In this document: piece after piece, positions 17,147-26,287 of the stretch
Layout: every line of letters starts with the position of its first letter
How positions within the stretch are numbered: position 1 is the stretch's first letter
Source of the DNA: Pedobacter sp. AJM
GTDB lineage: Bacteria > Bacteroidota > Bacteroidia > Sphingobacteriales > Sphingobacteriaceae
NCBI RefSeq assembly: GCF_002197755.1
Contig: NZ_NHOT01000006.1
Coordinates: forward strand, 62,001 to 126,000
Reading direction: 5' to 3'
DNA: 64,000 nucleotides
Notes under the pieces: generated by a model
What the model was told of the DNA's origin: nothing
The model's input: only the letters and a program-made list of their open reading frames with translations
The model's database searches: none
Made by a program: the position numbers and the translations under genes

Positions 17147-18595
17147 ATGAAATACCTTTTCTTAACAGTAATTATTTGTACGACCTTCTTCGCTAATGCT
17201 CAGGATAAATTTGAAAATGTCTTCTTAAAAATCAATACTGACGTTCAGCAAAATTCAAAAGCTTATCAAACGCTTAAATATGAAACTGAGAACATTGGTC
17301 ATAGGTTAACGGGTTCGGAAAATGGTGCTAAAGCAGAACAATATGCTTATGATTTACTAAAATCGTATGGTTGTGACGTTAAATTTCAACCTTTTGAGGT
17401 CGAAAGCTGGGCAAGAAAAACGATCAATGTAGAAATTGGCGCCGATAAAAATAGTTTGATTAAAATGAAAGCCGTAACCCTGGCGCATTCGCCGGTGAGT
17501 GCCGATGTTACAGGTGAAATTGTAGACGCAGGTAATGGATTGGAAGCAGATTATCAGGCCAGTCCTGAAAAATTTAAAGGTAAAATTGCTTTAATTTATT
17601 TGGGTATTTTACCTGGTTCGGCTACCGGAACAAAATCATTACACCGCTCAGAAAAAACTGCTATTGCCACGAAATATGGTGCCATTGGTGTAATTATCAT
17701 CAATACAGTTAAAAATGGGGTGTTGTTAACAGGTACCGCATCTGTTACAGGCAAGCTGATCCCGATTCCAGCAGTTTGTATCGGTCTGGAGGATGGGATG
17801 ACCCTCCGGGAAAAATTAAAAAATCAAATGCAGACAGCCCATATTGCCATGACTAATTTTTCTGGTTTAATTAAAGCCAGAAACGTAGTTGCTGTGTTTA
17901 AAGGAACAGAATTGCCGGAAGATAAAATTGTAGTCGGCGGACACTTAGATAGTTGGGATCTGGCAACAGGTGCGATTGATAATGGAATAGGTTCCTTCGC
18001 CATTATGGATATGGCCCGGACATTCAAAAAGCTAAAGTTAAAGACAAAACGTACAGTTGAATTTGTATTGTTTATGGGGGAGGAGCAAGGCTTACTGGGT
18101 TCAAAGGCATACATTGATCAGGCCAAGAAAGATAAAACGCTCAACCAGGTGAAGTTTATGCTGAACTACGACATGACCAATGATCCGAAGGGATTCTCAA
18201 CATCCCGTGCCGAAATGAAAGACTTATTTACGGCCTGGGGAACTGATATCGTAAAAATAGACACCGGTTTTAAAAACTTATTTAATGCGGGTGCTGGTTT
18301 ACATAGCGATCATCAGCCATTTATGTTAGAAGGAATCCCAACAGGAGGTGGCTTTGGCGGTAAATTGCCAAATAATTCAGGCCCCTTTTATCATTCCGAT
18401 GGCGATTCGTTTAAACTGGTAGATGAACAGGAATTAAAAAATACCGTTCGTTATAGCGCCATGCTTACCTATGCTTTGGCAAATACGCCGAAAATACCGG
18501 TGGGTGTTCAGGAAGATCAAGAATTAAAAGCTTTCTTAGAATCCCAGAACCTAAAGGAACCGCTCACCATTGCGGGTGAGTGGAAGTGGAAGTAA
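17147..18595 (+). CDS. Secreted M28-family zinc peptidase with PA domain
   Basis: The 482-residue protein has a signal peptide (MKYLFLTVIICTTFFANAQ). A protease-associated insert spans roughly residues 120-230. Zinc ligands are visible in GGHLDSWD, GAIDNGIG, FMGEEQGLLGS (the catalytic Glu pair), NYDMTNDP and HSDHQPF. The order matches carboxypeptidase Q / aminopeptidase-type M28 enzymes, which remove single residues from peptides. It is expected in the periplasm or outside. It is monocistronic as far as visible, and no clear promoter was found. Confidence 0.9.
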   Translation: MKYLFLTVIICTTFFANAQDKFENVFLKINTDVQQNSKAYQTLKYETENIGHRLTGSENGAKAEQYAYDLLKSYGCDVKFQPFEVESWARKTINVEIGADKNSLIKMKAVTLAHSPVSADVTGEIVDAGNGLEADYQASPEKFKGKIALIYLGILPGSATGTKSLHRSEKTAIATKYGAIGVIIINTVKNGVLLTGTASVTGKLIPIPAVCIGLEDGMTLREKLKNQMQTAHIAMTNFSGLIKARNVVAVFKGTELPEDKIVVGGHLDSWDLATGAIDNGIGSFAIMDMARTFKKLKLKTKRTVEFVLFMGEEQGLLGSKAYIDQAKKDKTLNQVKFMLNYDMTNDPKGFSTSRAEMKDLFTAWGTDIVKIDTGFKNLFNAGAGLHSDHQPFMLEGIPTGGGFGGKLPNNSGPFYHSDGDSFKLVDEQELKNTVRYSAMLTYALANTPKIPVGVQEDQELKAFLESQNLKEPLTIAGEWKWK

Positions 18596-18699
18596 AATCT
18601 GGCCAAAATAAAGGATCCAGATAAAGGCTAATTCCTTTACAGAAAGAAATGATAATCACACTATTTTACATTGTATAAACGAGCCAGTGTCTTTAATTA

Positions 18700-18731
18700 T
18701 TTGGCTTTCACAAAGCGATGCCGTAACTTTG
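18700..18731 (+). promoter_or_regulatory. Promoter of ahcY
   Basis: TTTG (18700-18703), a 20-bp spacer and TAACTTTG (18724-18731) form a full consensus match, 24 bp before the ATG at 18756. Confidence 0.75.
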
Positions 18732-18755
18732 CATCACATTTAAAAACAAATAATT

Positions 18756-20072
18756 ATGTCATCAGTAGAGACAACATACATTCCTTATAAAGTTAAGGAC
18801 ATTTCACTGGCAGAATGGGGCCGTAAAGAAATTGAATTAGCCGAAGCAGAAATGCCCGGTTTAATGAGTTTACGTGAAGAATTTGGTCCTACGCAACCGT
18901 TAAAAGGTGCACGTATCGCAGGTTGTCTGCATATGACCATCCAAACGGCTGTTTTAATCGAAACATTGGTGGCATTAGGTGCTGAAGTTACCTGGTCATC
19001 TTGCAATATTTTCTCTACACAGGACCATGCTGCCGCTGCAATCGCTGCTGCAGGTATTCAGGTTTATGCCTGGAAAGGTTTGAATGAAGAAGAATTCGAC
19101 TGGTGTATTGAGCAAACTTTACACTTCGGTCCGGAGCAACAACCATTAAACATGATTCTGGATGATGGTGGCGATTTAACCAACATGGTTTTCGATAAAT
19201 ATCCTGAACTTATTGCTGCAATTAAAGGTTTATCAGAAGAAACCACAACTGGTGTTCATCGTTTATACGAAAGAATGAAAAACGGAACATTGCATTTACC
19301 GGCAATTAACGTGAATGATTCTGTAACGAAATCTAAATTTGATAACAAATACGGTTGTCGCGAATCATTGGTTGATGCAATTCGTCGTGCAACTGACGTC
19401 ATGATGGCTGGTAAAGTAGCTGTGGTTTGTGGTTATGGCGATGTGGGTAAAGGTTCTGCAGAATCTTTAAGCTCACAAGGTGTGCGTGTAATCGTAACGG
19501 AAATTGATCCGATTTGTGCATTACAAGCGGCAATGGAAGGATATGAAGTTAAAAAATTCGCTACAGCTGTTAAAGAAGCAGATATTATTGTTACCACGAC
19601 TGGTAACCGTGATATCGTTCGCGGAGAACATTTCTTAACAATGAAAGATAAGGCGATTGTTTGTAACATCGGTCACTTCGATAATGAAATTGATGTTGCC
19701 TGGTTAAACGAGAAATATGGTTCATCTAAAGTAGAGATCAAACCTCAGGTAGATAAGTATACGATCGAAGGTAAAGATATCATCCTATTGGCTGAAGGTC
19801 GTTTAGTAAATTTAGGTTGTGCAACAGGTCATCCAAGTTTCGTAATGAGTAATTCATTTACTAACCAAACTCTGGCTCAATTAGAACTTTGGACAAACAC
19901 AGATAAGTATGAAAACAAAGTTTATGTTTTGCCTAAGTATCTGGATGAAAAAGTTGCCCGTTTACACTTAGCTAAAATCGGTGTAGAATTAGATGTTTTG
20001 GATCAGCACCAGGCTGATTATATTGGTGTTCCGGTGGAAGGTCCTTTTAAATCAGACGAATATCGTTACTAA
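18756..20072 (+). CDS. ahcY: S-adenosyl-L-homocysteine hydrolase
   Basis: The 438-residue enzyme splits S-adenosylhomocysteine into adenosine and homocysteine and so relieves product inhibition of methyltransferases. It is full length. It has the substrate-domain segments [16 protein letters not shown] and [15 protein letters not shown], the NAD-binding loop [15 protein letters not shown], and the conserved C-terminus ending in YRY. It is cytoplasmic, driven by its own strong promoter and closed by a terminator. No SAH riboswitch is visible in the short leader. Confidence 0.97.
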   Translation: MSSVETTYIPYKVKDISLAEWGRKEIELAEAEMPGLMSLREEFGPTQPLKGARIAGCLHMTIQTAVLIETLVALGAEVTWSSCNIFSTQDHAAAAIAAAGIQVYAWKGLNEEEFDWCIEQTLHFGPEQQPLNMILDDGGDLTNMVFDKYPELIAAIKGLSEETTTGVHRLYERMKNGTLHLPAINVNDSVTKSKFDNKYGCRESLVDAIRRATDVMMAGKVAVVCGYGDVGKGSAESLSSQGVRVIVTEIDPICALQAAMEGYEVKKFATAVKEADIIVTTTGNRDIVRGEHFLTMKDKAIVCNIGHFDNEIDVAWLNEKYGSSKVEIKPQVDKYTIEGKDIILLAEGRLVNLGCATGHPSFVMSNSFTNQTLAQLELWTNTDKYENKVYVLPKYLDEKVARLHLAKIGVELDVLDQHQADYIGVPVEGPFKSDEYRY

Positions 20073-20122
20073 AAATTAGTTTTGAGTCTGTAGTACAGAG
20101 TCAGGAGTCTAAAAAAATAGAA

Positions 20123-20153
20123 GGGATGTGCACATTGCATATCCCTTTTTTTT
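20123..20153 (+). terminator. Intrinsic terminator after ahcY
   Basis: Eight-bp stem GGGATGTG / CATATCCC (one G-T pair) followed by eight T. Just upstream (about 20082-20110) lies a short repeat with TGAGTCTG and GGAGTCT that resembles the one after dnaK. Confidence 0.75.
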
Positions 20154-20336
20154 GTTGTAATTCTGATTTTAAATATAAAACCCGGTAGCTAAAATATCAA
20201 TAGTTTCCTCATTTGATGGATTTCAGCCCATTTGCATACCTGATTGAATTTGAAATTTATCATTCACCTGTTTGCATCATATCCAGTTATTGTAGCGAAA
20301 GTGTTTATTTAAACGTATTGGTAAAAAATACTAAAG

Positions 20337-20792
20337 ATGAAGAAAATTTTAACTTTACTGGCCACATTAATCGTGATACTGGGTGTTGGTTCTTGTAAAA
20401 AGGGTGCCCATGCTTCCTTAAATAAAATTGAATATGGAAGCTCTTTCGGAATGTGTTGGGGATATTGCGTGAGAATTATGGCCATCACATCTAATCAGGT
20501 TTCCTTGGAGAAGAAAAAAAACAGTGATCAATCTGATGTTAAACGCTGTCAGAAATCACTATCCAATGAAGAGCTTTCTTCCATAAAAAACTTAATTAAA
20601 AGTGAGTTTTTTGAACTGCCGGATATAATAGGTTGTCCTGATTGTGCAGATGGAGGAGCTGAATGGGTAAGGATAATCGAAAATGGAAAATCAAAAAAAG
20701 TTACTTTCGATTACGGTAAGGCTCCGGCGGCTATTAAAGAATTGGTTGATAAGTTAAGGGAAACTGAAGCTTCAATTACAGATTGCAATTAA
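20337..20792 (+). CDS. Small lipoprotein of unknown function
   Basis: The 151-residue protein has a lipoprotein signal (MKKILTLLATLIVILGVGSC, lipobox Cys at residue 20). The mature part is rich in Cys and contains YGSSFGMCWGYCVRI and GCPDCADGGAEW, which could form disulfides. The look is that of the DUF6438-type lipoproteins of Bacteroidota, but this is from memory and uncertain. It is probably anchored to a membrane facing the periplasm. A second frame starting at 20213 overlaps its 5' end and is not believed. Confidence 0.75.
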   Translation: MKKILTLLATLIVILGVGSCKKGAHASLNKIEYGSSFGMCWGYCVRIMAITSNQVSLEKKKNSDQSDVKRCQKSLSNEELSSIKNLIKSEFFELPDIIGCPDCADGGAEWVRIIENGKSKKVTFDYGKAPAAIKELVDKLRETEASITDCN

Positions 20793-20959
20793 CTGATCCT
20801 TTATATTGATCGTTACAAACAAAGTAAGCAGACAATACTGTTAGTTTAAAACGGTTAACATCATAATCTGTTTATGCCCAAACTATTCCGGTGAATGACA
20901 CTTTATCAAACCACTAGCATATTTGAAAAAGCGTTATCGTTATTTTTTTCTTCTAACCC

Positions 20960-20991
20960 CTTGATTCTTAAAAAGAATTGTTCTACTTTTG
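20960..20991 (+). promoter_or_regulatory. Promoter of the rpsL-rpsG-fusA-rpsJ operon
   Basis: CTTG (20960-20963), a 20-bp spacer and TACTTTTG (20984-20991) fit the consensus. The 76-bp leader that follows can form a small hairpin AGTCC/GGGCT near 20994-21012 before the ATG at 21068. Confidence 0.6.
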
Positions 20992-21067
20992 CAGTCCGTT
21001 TTATGGGCTATCTGTAAGGATGCCGGGGGAGCGGTAAAATTTTCAATAAAAAACATAAAAAAGCACA

Positions 21068-21481
21068 ATGCCAACCATTCAACAATTAGTTAGAAAAGGT
21101 AGAGTAGCACTGGAGTTCAAGAGTAAGTCTCCAGCGTTGGACAGCTGTCCACAGCGAAGAGGTGTATGTACACGTGTGTACACCACTACCCCTAAAAAAC
21201 CAAACTCAGCAATGCGTAAAGTAGCCCGTGTTCGTTTAACGAACGGTAAAGAGGTGAATGCATACATTCCTGGAGAAGGTCACAACTTACAGGAGCACTC
21301 AATCGTATTGATCCGTGGTGGTCGTGTTAAAGATTTACCAGGTGTACGTTACCACATTATCCGTGGTGCATTAGATACATCAGGCGTTGCTGGTCGTAAC
21401 CAACGTCGTTCTAAATATGGTACTAAACGTCCTAAACCAGGTCAAGCTGCTGCAGCTCCTGCAAAAGGCAAAAAGAAATAA
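21068..21481 (+). CDS. rpsL: 30S ribosomal protein S12
   Basis: The 137-residue protein sits at the decoding centre of the small subunit. [11 protein letters not shown] at the start and [15 protein letters not shown] in the middle are diagnostic. [10 protein letters not shown] contains the lysine whose mutation gives streptomycin resistance elsewhere. The C-terminus has an extra Ala/Lys tail ([14 protein letters not shown]). rpsG starts 17 bp downstream after a GGGAGG ribosome binding site. Confidence 0.98.
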   Translation: MPTIQQLVRKGRVALEFKSKSPALDSCPQRRGVCTRVYTTTPKKPNSAMRKVARVRLTNGKEVNAYIPGEGHNLQEHSIVLIRGGRVKDLPGVRYHIIRGALDTSGVAGRNQRRSKYGTKRPKPGQAAAAPAKGKKK

Positions 21482-21498
21482 TCGGGAGGAAATAAGAA

Positions 21499-21966
21499 AT
21501 GAGAAAGTCAAAACCAAAAAAGAGAATTATTCTTCCTGATCCAAAATTTAACGATGTTCAGGTAACTCGTTTTGTAAACAATATGATGTACGATGGAAAA
21601 AAATCTATCGCTTATTCTATTTTTTATGACGCTGTTGAAATTGCTGAGAAAAAAGCAGGTGAAAACGGTTTAGAGATATTTAAACGTGCTTTAACTAACA
21701 TCATGCCGGCTGTAGAGGTTAAATCTCGCCGTGTTGGTGGTGCTAACTTCCAGGTTCCAACTGAGGTTAGACCAGAACGTAAAACAGCTCTGGGTATGAA
21801 ATGGTTAATTTTATATGCCCGTCGTCGTGGTGAAAAAACGATGAAAGAGAAATTAGCTGGCGAAATCGTTGCTGCTGCTAAAGGTGAAGGTGCTGCTGTT
21901 AAGAAGAAAGAAGATACGCATAAAATGGCTGAAGCCAACAAAGCGTTCTCTCACTTCCGTTTCTAG
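21499..21966 (+). CDS. rpsG: 30S ribosomal protein S7
   Basis: A full-length S7 of 155 residues, which nucleates assembly of the 30S head on the 3' domain of 16S rRNA. The start is fixed by GGGAGGAAAT upstream. Conserved parts include [31 protein letters not shown] and [10 protein letters not shown] at the C-terminus. A 130-bp spacer with a hairpin separates it from fusA. Confidence 0.98.
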   Translation: MRKSKPKKRIILPDPKFNDVQVTRFVNNMMYDGKKSIAYSIFYDAVEIAEKKAGENGLEIFKRALTNIMPAVEVKSRRVGGANFQVPTEVRPERKTALGMKWLILYARRRGEKTMKEKLAGEIVAAAKGEGAAVKKKEDTHKMAEANKAFSHFRF

Positions 21967-22028
21967 TAGTGATTAGCAAATTAGTAAGATTACACAGATT
22001 TAATTAGAAGATTATACTGATTAAATAA

Positions 22029-22064
22029 ATTACACCGATTTGTTTTTAACATAATCGGTGTAAT
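22029..22064. repeat. 12-bp perfect inverted repeat between rpsG and fusA
   Basis: The arms are ATTACACCGATT (22029-22040) and AATCGGTGTAAT (22053-22064). A related phrase, GATTACACAGATTTAAT, lies about 35 bp upstream. The stem ends 32 bp before the fusA ATG. No T-run follows it. Confidence 0.8.
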
Positions 22065-22096
22065 CATTTAAAATCAGATAAATCAAAAAAAATACA

Positions 22097-24211
22097 ATGG
22101 CAAGAGATTTAAAATTTACAAGAAATATTGGAATTGCAGCTCACATTGATGCAGGTAAAACTACAACAACTGAGCGTATTCTTTATTATGCTGGTGTAAG
22201 TCATAAAATTGGTGAAGTGCACGAAGGTGCTGCAACAATGGACTGGATGGCACAAGAGCAAGAGCGTGGTATCACCATTACTTCTGCCGCAACTACTGTT
22301 GGTTGGAAATATAGAAACCAAAACTATCATATCAATATTATTGATACACCAGGACACGTGGATTTTACCGTTGAGGTAAACCGTTCACTACGTGTATTAG
22401 ATGGTTTAGTATTCTTATTCTCTGCAGTTGATGGTGTTGAGCCTCAATCAGAAACCAACTGGCGTTTAGCTAACAACTATAATGTTGCCCGTATCGGATT
22501 TGTTAATAAAATGGACCGTTCAGGTGCTGACTTCTTAAAAGTAGTTAAGCAGGTTAAAGACATGTTAGGTAGTAATGCAGTTCCATTACAGTTACCTATC
22601 GGTGCTGAAGATAATTTTACTGGTGTGGTTGATTTAATTAACAACCGTGGTATTGTTTGGAATGAGCACGATAAAGGTATGACTTTCACTGAAGTGCCGA
22701 TTCCGGAAGATATGTTGGATGAGGTGGCAGAATGGAGAGAGAAATTATTGGAGTCTGTAGCGGATTATGATGAGACATTGATGGAGAAATTCTTCGATGA
22801 TCCAAACTCCATCACTGAACGTGAAATTTTAGACGCTTTACGTGCAGCTGTATTAGATGCGAAAATTGTTCCTATGGTTTGTGGTTCATCTTTCAAAAAT
22901 AAAGGTGTACAAACTATGCTTGACTATGTAATGGAATTATTGCCTTCTCCTTTAGATTCTGAAGGTGTGGTTGGTACTAATCCAAATACAGATGCTGAGG
23001 TTTTATTAAAACCATCAGAAAGCGAGCCGTTTGCAGCATTGGCATTTAAAATTGCAACTGACCCATTCGTAGGTCGTTTATGTTTCATCCGTGTGTATTC
23101 TGGTAATTTAGAAGCAGGTTCATACGTTTACAATACCCGTTCAAATAACAAAGAGCGTATCTCCCGTATCTTCCAGATGCACGCTAACAAGCAAAATCCA
23201 ATTCCTAATGTAGGTGCGGGTGATATTGCTGCGGTAGTGGGCTTTAAAGATATCAAAACAGGTGATACACTTTGTGATGAGAAACACCCAATTGTTCTTG
23301 AATCAATGGTATTCCCTGAGCCGGTTATCGGTTTAGCTATTGAGCCTAAAACTCAGGCTGACGTGGATAAATTAGGTATGGGATTATCTAAACTAGCGGA
23401 AGAAGATCCTACATTCAGGGTACAAACAGATCAGGAAACTGGTCAGACTGTAATCTCTGGTATGGGTGAGCTTCACTTAGATATTCTAATCGACCGTTTA
23501 AAACGTGAGTTTAAAGTAGAGGTTAATCAAGGTGCACCACAAGTAGCTTACAAAGAAGCTATCTTTGGTACCACTCAACACCGTGAAACTTATAAAAAGC
23601 AATCAGGTGGTCGTGGTAAGTTCGCAGATATTCAGGTGATCATTTCGCCAATTGATACTGATTTCGAAAAAGGTGGTTTACAATTCGTAAACGAAATTAC
23701 AGGTGGTTCAATTCCACGTGAATTTATTCCTTCAGTAGAAAAAGGATTTGCTGCAGCGATGTCAAATGGTGTATTAGCAGGATATCCACTTCCTGATATG
23801 AAAGTACGTTTGATTGATGGTTCATTCCACGCAGTCGATTCAGATGCTTTATCATTCGAGCTTGCTGCCCGTATGGCATATCGTGAGGCTTTACCTAAAT
23901 GTAAACCTACTTTGATGGAGCCAATCATGAAAATCGAAATCTTAACCCCTGAAGAAAACATGGGTGATGTAATCGGTGATATGAACCGTCGTCGTGGTCA
24001 GTTACAAGGTATGGATACCCGTAACGGATCTCAGGTAATTAAAGCATTGGTTCCACTTTCAGAAATGTTCGGATATGTAACGCAGTTACGTACCATCACT
24101 TCAGGCCGTGCAACTTCTACAATGGAATTTGATCATTACGAGCCAGCGCCTAAAAACGTTCAGGATGAAGTAATTGCTAAATCCAAAGGAAGAGTAAAAT
24201 CTGAAGACTAA
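22097..24211 (+). CDS. fusA: Elongation factor G
   Basis: The 704-residue translational GTPase drives translocation of tRNA and mRNA. The G motifs are complete: [15 protein letters not shown] (P-loop), DTPGHVDFT and NKMDRSGAD. Domains II-V follow at normal length, including the RGKFADIQV segment of domain IV. The position between rpsG and rpsJ is the usual str-operon place. Confidence 0.98.
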   Translation: MARDLKFTRNIGIAAHIDAGKTTTTERILYYAGVSHKIGEVHEGAATMDWMAQEQERGITITSAATTVGWKYRNQNYHINIIDTPGHVDFTVEVNRSLRVLDGLVFLFSAVDGVEPQSETNWRLANNYNVARIGFVNKMDRSGADFLKVVKQVKDMLGSNAVPLQLPIGAEDNFTGVVDLINNRGIVWNEHDKGMTFTEVPIPEDMLDEVAEWREKLLESVADYDETLMEKFFDDPNSITEREILDALRAAVLDAKIVPMVCGSSFKNKGVQTMLDYVMELLPSPLDSEGVVGTNPNTDAEVLLKPSESEPFAALAFKIATDPFVGRLCFIRVYSGNLEAGSYVYNTRSNNKERISRIFQMHANKQNPIPNVGAGDIAAVVGFKDIKTGDTLCDEKHPIVLESMVFPEPVIGLAIEPKTQADVDKLGMGLSKLAEEDPTFRVQTDQETGQTVISGMGELHLDILIDRLKREFKVEVNQGAPQVAYKEAIFGTTQHRETYKKQSGGRGKFADIQVIISPIDTDFEKGGLQFVNEITGGSIPREFIPSVEKGFAAAMSNGVLAGYPLPDMKVRLIDGSFHAVDSDALSFELAARMAYREALPKCKPTLMEPIMKIEILTPEENMGDVIGDMNRRRGQLQGMDTRNGSQVIKALVPLSEMFGYVTQLRTITSGRATSTMEFDHYEPAPKNVQDEVIAKSKGRVKSED

Positions 24212-24279
24212 TTAATTCTCAAGATAAATCCGGTTCCTGTTGTTAATAGCTCTAACAGGGAATCACAATTAAAAATAAG

Positions 24280-24585
24280 ATGAGCCAAAGAATCAGAATT
24301 AAATTAAAATCTTACGATTACAACTTGGTAGATAAATCTGCTGAGAAAATCGTGAAAACTGTTAAACCTACGGGTGCAGTTGTAAGTGGTCCGATTCCAC
24401 TTCCTACAGAGAAAAAAATCTTTACTGTTTTACGTTCTCCACACGTAAACAAAAAAGCCAGAGAGCAATTTCAATTATGCGCTTACAAACGCTTATTAGA
24501 TATTTACAGCTCTAACTCTAAAACAGTTGATGCTTTAATGAAACTTGAATTACCTAGTGGTGTTGAAGTTGAAATCAAAGTTTAA
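24280..24585 (+). CDS. rpsJ: 30S ribosomal protein S10
   Basis: The 101-residue protein belongs to the head of the small subunit and also acts as NusE in antitermination. It starts [20 protein letters not shown], with the [25 protein letters not shown] core. Unusually, it is followed by an intrinsic terminator and about 8.9 kb of other genes instead of rplC. Confidence 0.98.
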   Translation: MSQRIRIKLKSYDYNLVDKSAEKIVKTVKPTGAVVSGPIPLPTEKKIFTVLRSPHVNKKAREQFQLCAYKRLLDIYSSNSKTVDALMKLELPSGVEVEIKV

Positions 24586-24602
24586 TTGATTTAAAAATTA
24601 AG

Positions 24603-24636
24603 AAAGGTCGTAATGTTAAATTGCGGCCTTTTTTTG
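24603..24636 (+). terminator. Intrinsic terminator after rpsJ
   Basis: An 11-bp stem AAGGTCGTAAT / ATTGCGGCCTT (two G-T pairs) with a short loop, followed by T6 or more. It ends the str-type operon directly behind rpsJ. Confidence 0.8.
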
Positions 24637-24683
24637 TGCCCGGTCATTTTCAAACAAAAAGTAATTACACAGGTTTAATAAGT

Positions 24684-24929
24684 ATGAAAAAGCCATTAAA
24701 AGAAGAAAGCTTGCCGGTTGAGGGGCAGGATTTTGCTGATCCGAAAGAAGAAACAGTAAAAAAACCTTCCTCACATGGTGAAGTTGCCAATCAGAAAGGA
24801 AGTGATTTCTCAGATCTGGAAGAAAGCAGGATGGAACATCCCCCTGAACACCGTGATGAAAATGGTTCAGATGAAGGTGATGTTGACAATCCAGAAGGCG
24901 AAATAGATCAATCTGAAGGTGTAAAATAA
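24684..24929 (+). CDS. Small acidic, predicted disordered protein
   Basis: An 81-residue protein with no hydrophobic core, rich in Glu, Asp, Lys, Gly and Ser. It contains strings such as HGEVANQKGSDFSDLEESR and DEGDVDNPEGEIDQSEG. The ATG at 24684 (MKKPLKEE) is chosen; the frame extends upstream only into the rpsJ terminator. No family was recognised. The composition is that of hydrophilins or stress-associated disordered proteins, and it is the first of four small genes of this style in a row. Confidence 0.6.
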   Translation: MKKPLKEESLPVEGQDFADPKEETVKKPSSHGEVANQKGSDFSDLEESRMEHPPEHRDENGSDEGDVDNPEGEIDQSEGVK

Positions 24930-25131
24930 GGTGGCATAACTTCTGCCTGTTGAGCGTATTCTTTTTATTTTCTTATGCTCGTTTTAAATGATATTCCTTT
25001 GCCTGACTATAAATAAACGGAGATTAAATAGTACGCCCAAAATAACCATTTAAAGAAATAAAATAAAATCTACCAAACTTTCTAAGTCAGCGCTATGTTG
25101 TCAAATGAATAGTGAACTAAAAATTAAAAAG

Positions 25132-25410
25132 ATGAGCACCTCACAGAACGCACATAATGATCAGAAAAATAAGCAGGATCTTGATCATAATAATATAGAG
25201 TGGGACAATGACAACGCTACCTATGGTCATGCCGTTAGCGATTCGCCGTTCAGAAGGAAGAATACTCCGGATGAAAATCATTTGTCGAAATTAGAAGAAA
25301 ATGATCAGGATGTAAACGGAAATCTTAAAAATTTAAATTTAAGTAAAAGTGACAATCCTGATCACCGGAACAGTAATCAGGAAAAGGGATTGGGTGGCAA
25401 AGATTTATAA
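25132..25410 (+). CDS. Small hydrophilic, predicted disordered protein
   Basis: A 92-residue protein rich in Asn, Asp, Gln and Lys (MSTSQNAHNDQKNKQDLDHN, ending NQEKGLGGKDL), without hydrophobic segments. The ATG at 25132 is preferred to an upstream in-frame ATG at 25105; the two cannot be separated with certainty. Function unknown. It faces two minus-strand genes of similar character across a bidirectional hairpin. Confidence 0.55.
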   Translation: MSTSQNAHNDQKNKQDLDHNNIEWDNDNATYGHAVSDSPFRRKNTPDENHLSKLEENDQDVNGNLKNLNLSKSDNPDHRNSNQEKGLGGKDL

Positions 25411-25457
25411 ATAATAAAAGGGAAAAGCTAAAAGCTATTGAAAATCCCTTTTATTAT
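25411..25457. terminator. Bidirectional terminator between convergent small genes
   Basis: 13-bp perfect arms ATAATAAAAGGGA (25411-25423) and TCCCTTTTATTAT (25445-25457). A second small inner repeat, AGCT/AGCT, lies in the loop. T-rich 3' arms on both strands suit termination of both flanking genes. Confidence 0.7.
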
Positions 25458-25525
25458 GCTTTAAGCTAAAATCTGACTATTAATAAGATATCCAATTCCA
25501 GATTAAGTATTGGCTATTAAAATTA

Positions 25526-25720
25526 TTAATAAAGTGTGGTGGTTTGCCGGTAATCCTGCTTAATATTCTGGCTGAGATGATTCACCTCTTTAATTAATTC
25601 CGGTGCTTTTTCTATTAAATCGTCCACTAATGATTTTCCATCACTGAGTCTTTTTTTAGTGATATAATGAAGTGCATAAACACTTGCTGCGCCAACGAAG
25701 GCATACTTTAGTAATCCCAT
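25526..25720 (-). CDS. Small single-pass membrane protein
   Basis: A 64-residue protein with an N-terminal hydrophobic segment (LLKYAFVGAASVYALHYI, residues about 3-20). An amphipathic, charged helix follows (LVDDLIEKAPELIKEVNHL). It recalls YtxH-like stress proteins in layout but is too short to assign. It lies 14 bp behind the gene at 25735-26124 and is probably in one operon with it. Confidence 0.6.
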   Translation of the reverse strand: MGLLKYAFVGAASVYALHYITKKRLSDGKSLVDDLIEKAPELIKEVNHLSQNIKQDYRQTTTLY

Positions 25721-25734
25721 GATATATTATTAGT

Positions 25735-26124
25735 TTAAATTCCCGTATTGAGCACATCATCCTCATCACGGTTTTTGATAATTGAATCTTTATTGTCTTT
25801 AAAATCTTCAGATGAACTACCGGTTTTGCTTGCAGCACTTTCAACTGTATGTTGCGCTTCAGTGCTATTGTAAGTATCATCGCTTAATGAATCCTTGCCT
25901 TGTGTACCTGAATTATCAAACCCATCCCGTGCATTTATATTCCCATCATTAAAACCATTTGCATTTTCTTCGGCTATTGGCGCCCGCCCAAAGGCAGTAA
26001 CTTCATTTCCTTCATTACCTTTTTCATGTGCTTTCTGAAGGTCAGATTTTTTATCGGTATTACCATTTCCGAAGTAACCTTCGGTATGTTCGTCCTTATT
26101 ATAAATACTCGTTTTCATAATCAT
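25735..26124 (-). CDS. Hydrophilic, predicted disordered protein
   Basis: A 129-residue protein dominated by Asp, Glu, Asn, Gly, Ser and Lys, with no predicted hydrophobic core (for example GNGNTDKKSDLQKAHEKGNE). Either of two ATG codons (26124 or 26118) could start it. It resembles hydrophilins, proteins often raised under osmotic or drying stress. That role is an inference from composition only. Confidence 0.6.
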   Translation of the reverse strand: MIMKTSIYNKDEHTEGYFGNGNTDKKSDLQKAHEKGNEGNEVTAFGRAPIAEENANGFNDGNINARDGFDNSGTQGKDSLSDDTYNSTEAQHTVESAASKTGSSSEDFKDNKDSIIKNRDEDDVLNTGI

Positions 26125-26287
26125 GTTTTTATAAAGAACATCCTGCCAAGCAAATGGTTTGTATTAAATCTGGCAGATCTTTATGTTGTATCTCACGAAC
26201 AGGCAAATAAGATAATTGCATAAATAAATTTCAACACGAGTTTTTTCTTTTGTTTAACTTCGGGCGAAATTTAAAAGTAAGCATCTG

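Noticed and set aside
18732..18755. SAH riboswitch before ahcY
   Set aside because: The leader from the promoter to the ATG is only 24 bp, too short for a riboswitch.
20213..20398. 61-codon frame overlapping the lipoprotein gene
   Set aside because: It overlaps the lipoprotein start in another frame; the lipoprotein signal is far more convincing.
26026..26223. Plus-strand frame over the disordered-protein gene
   Set aside because: It lies mostly opposite the minus-strand gene and has no initiation signal.
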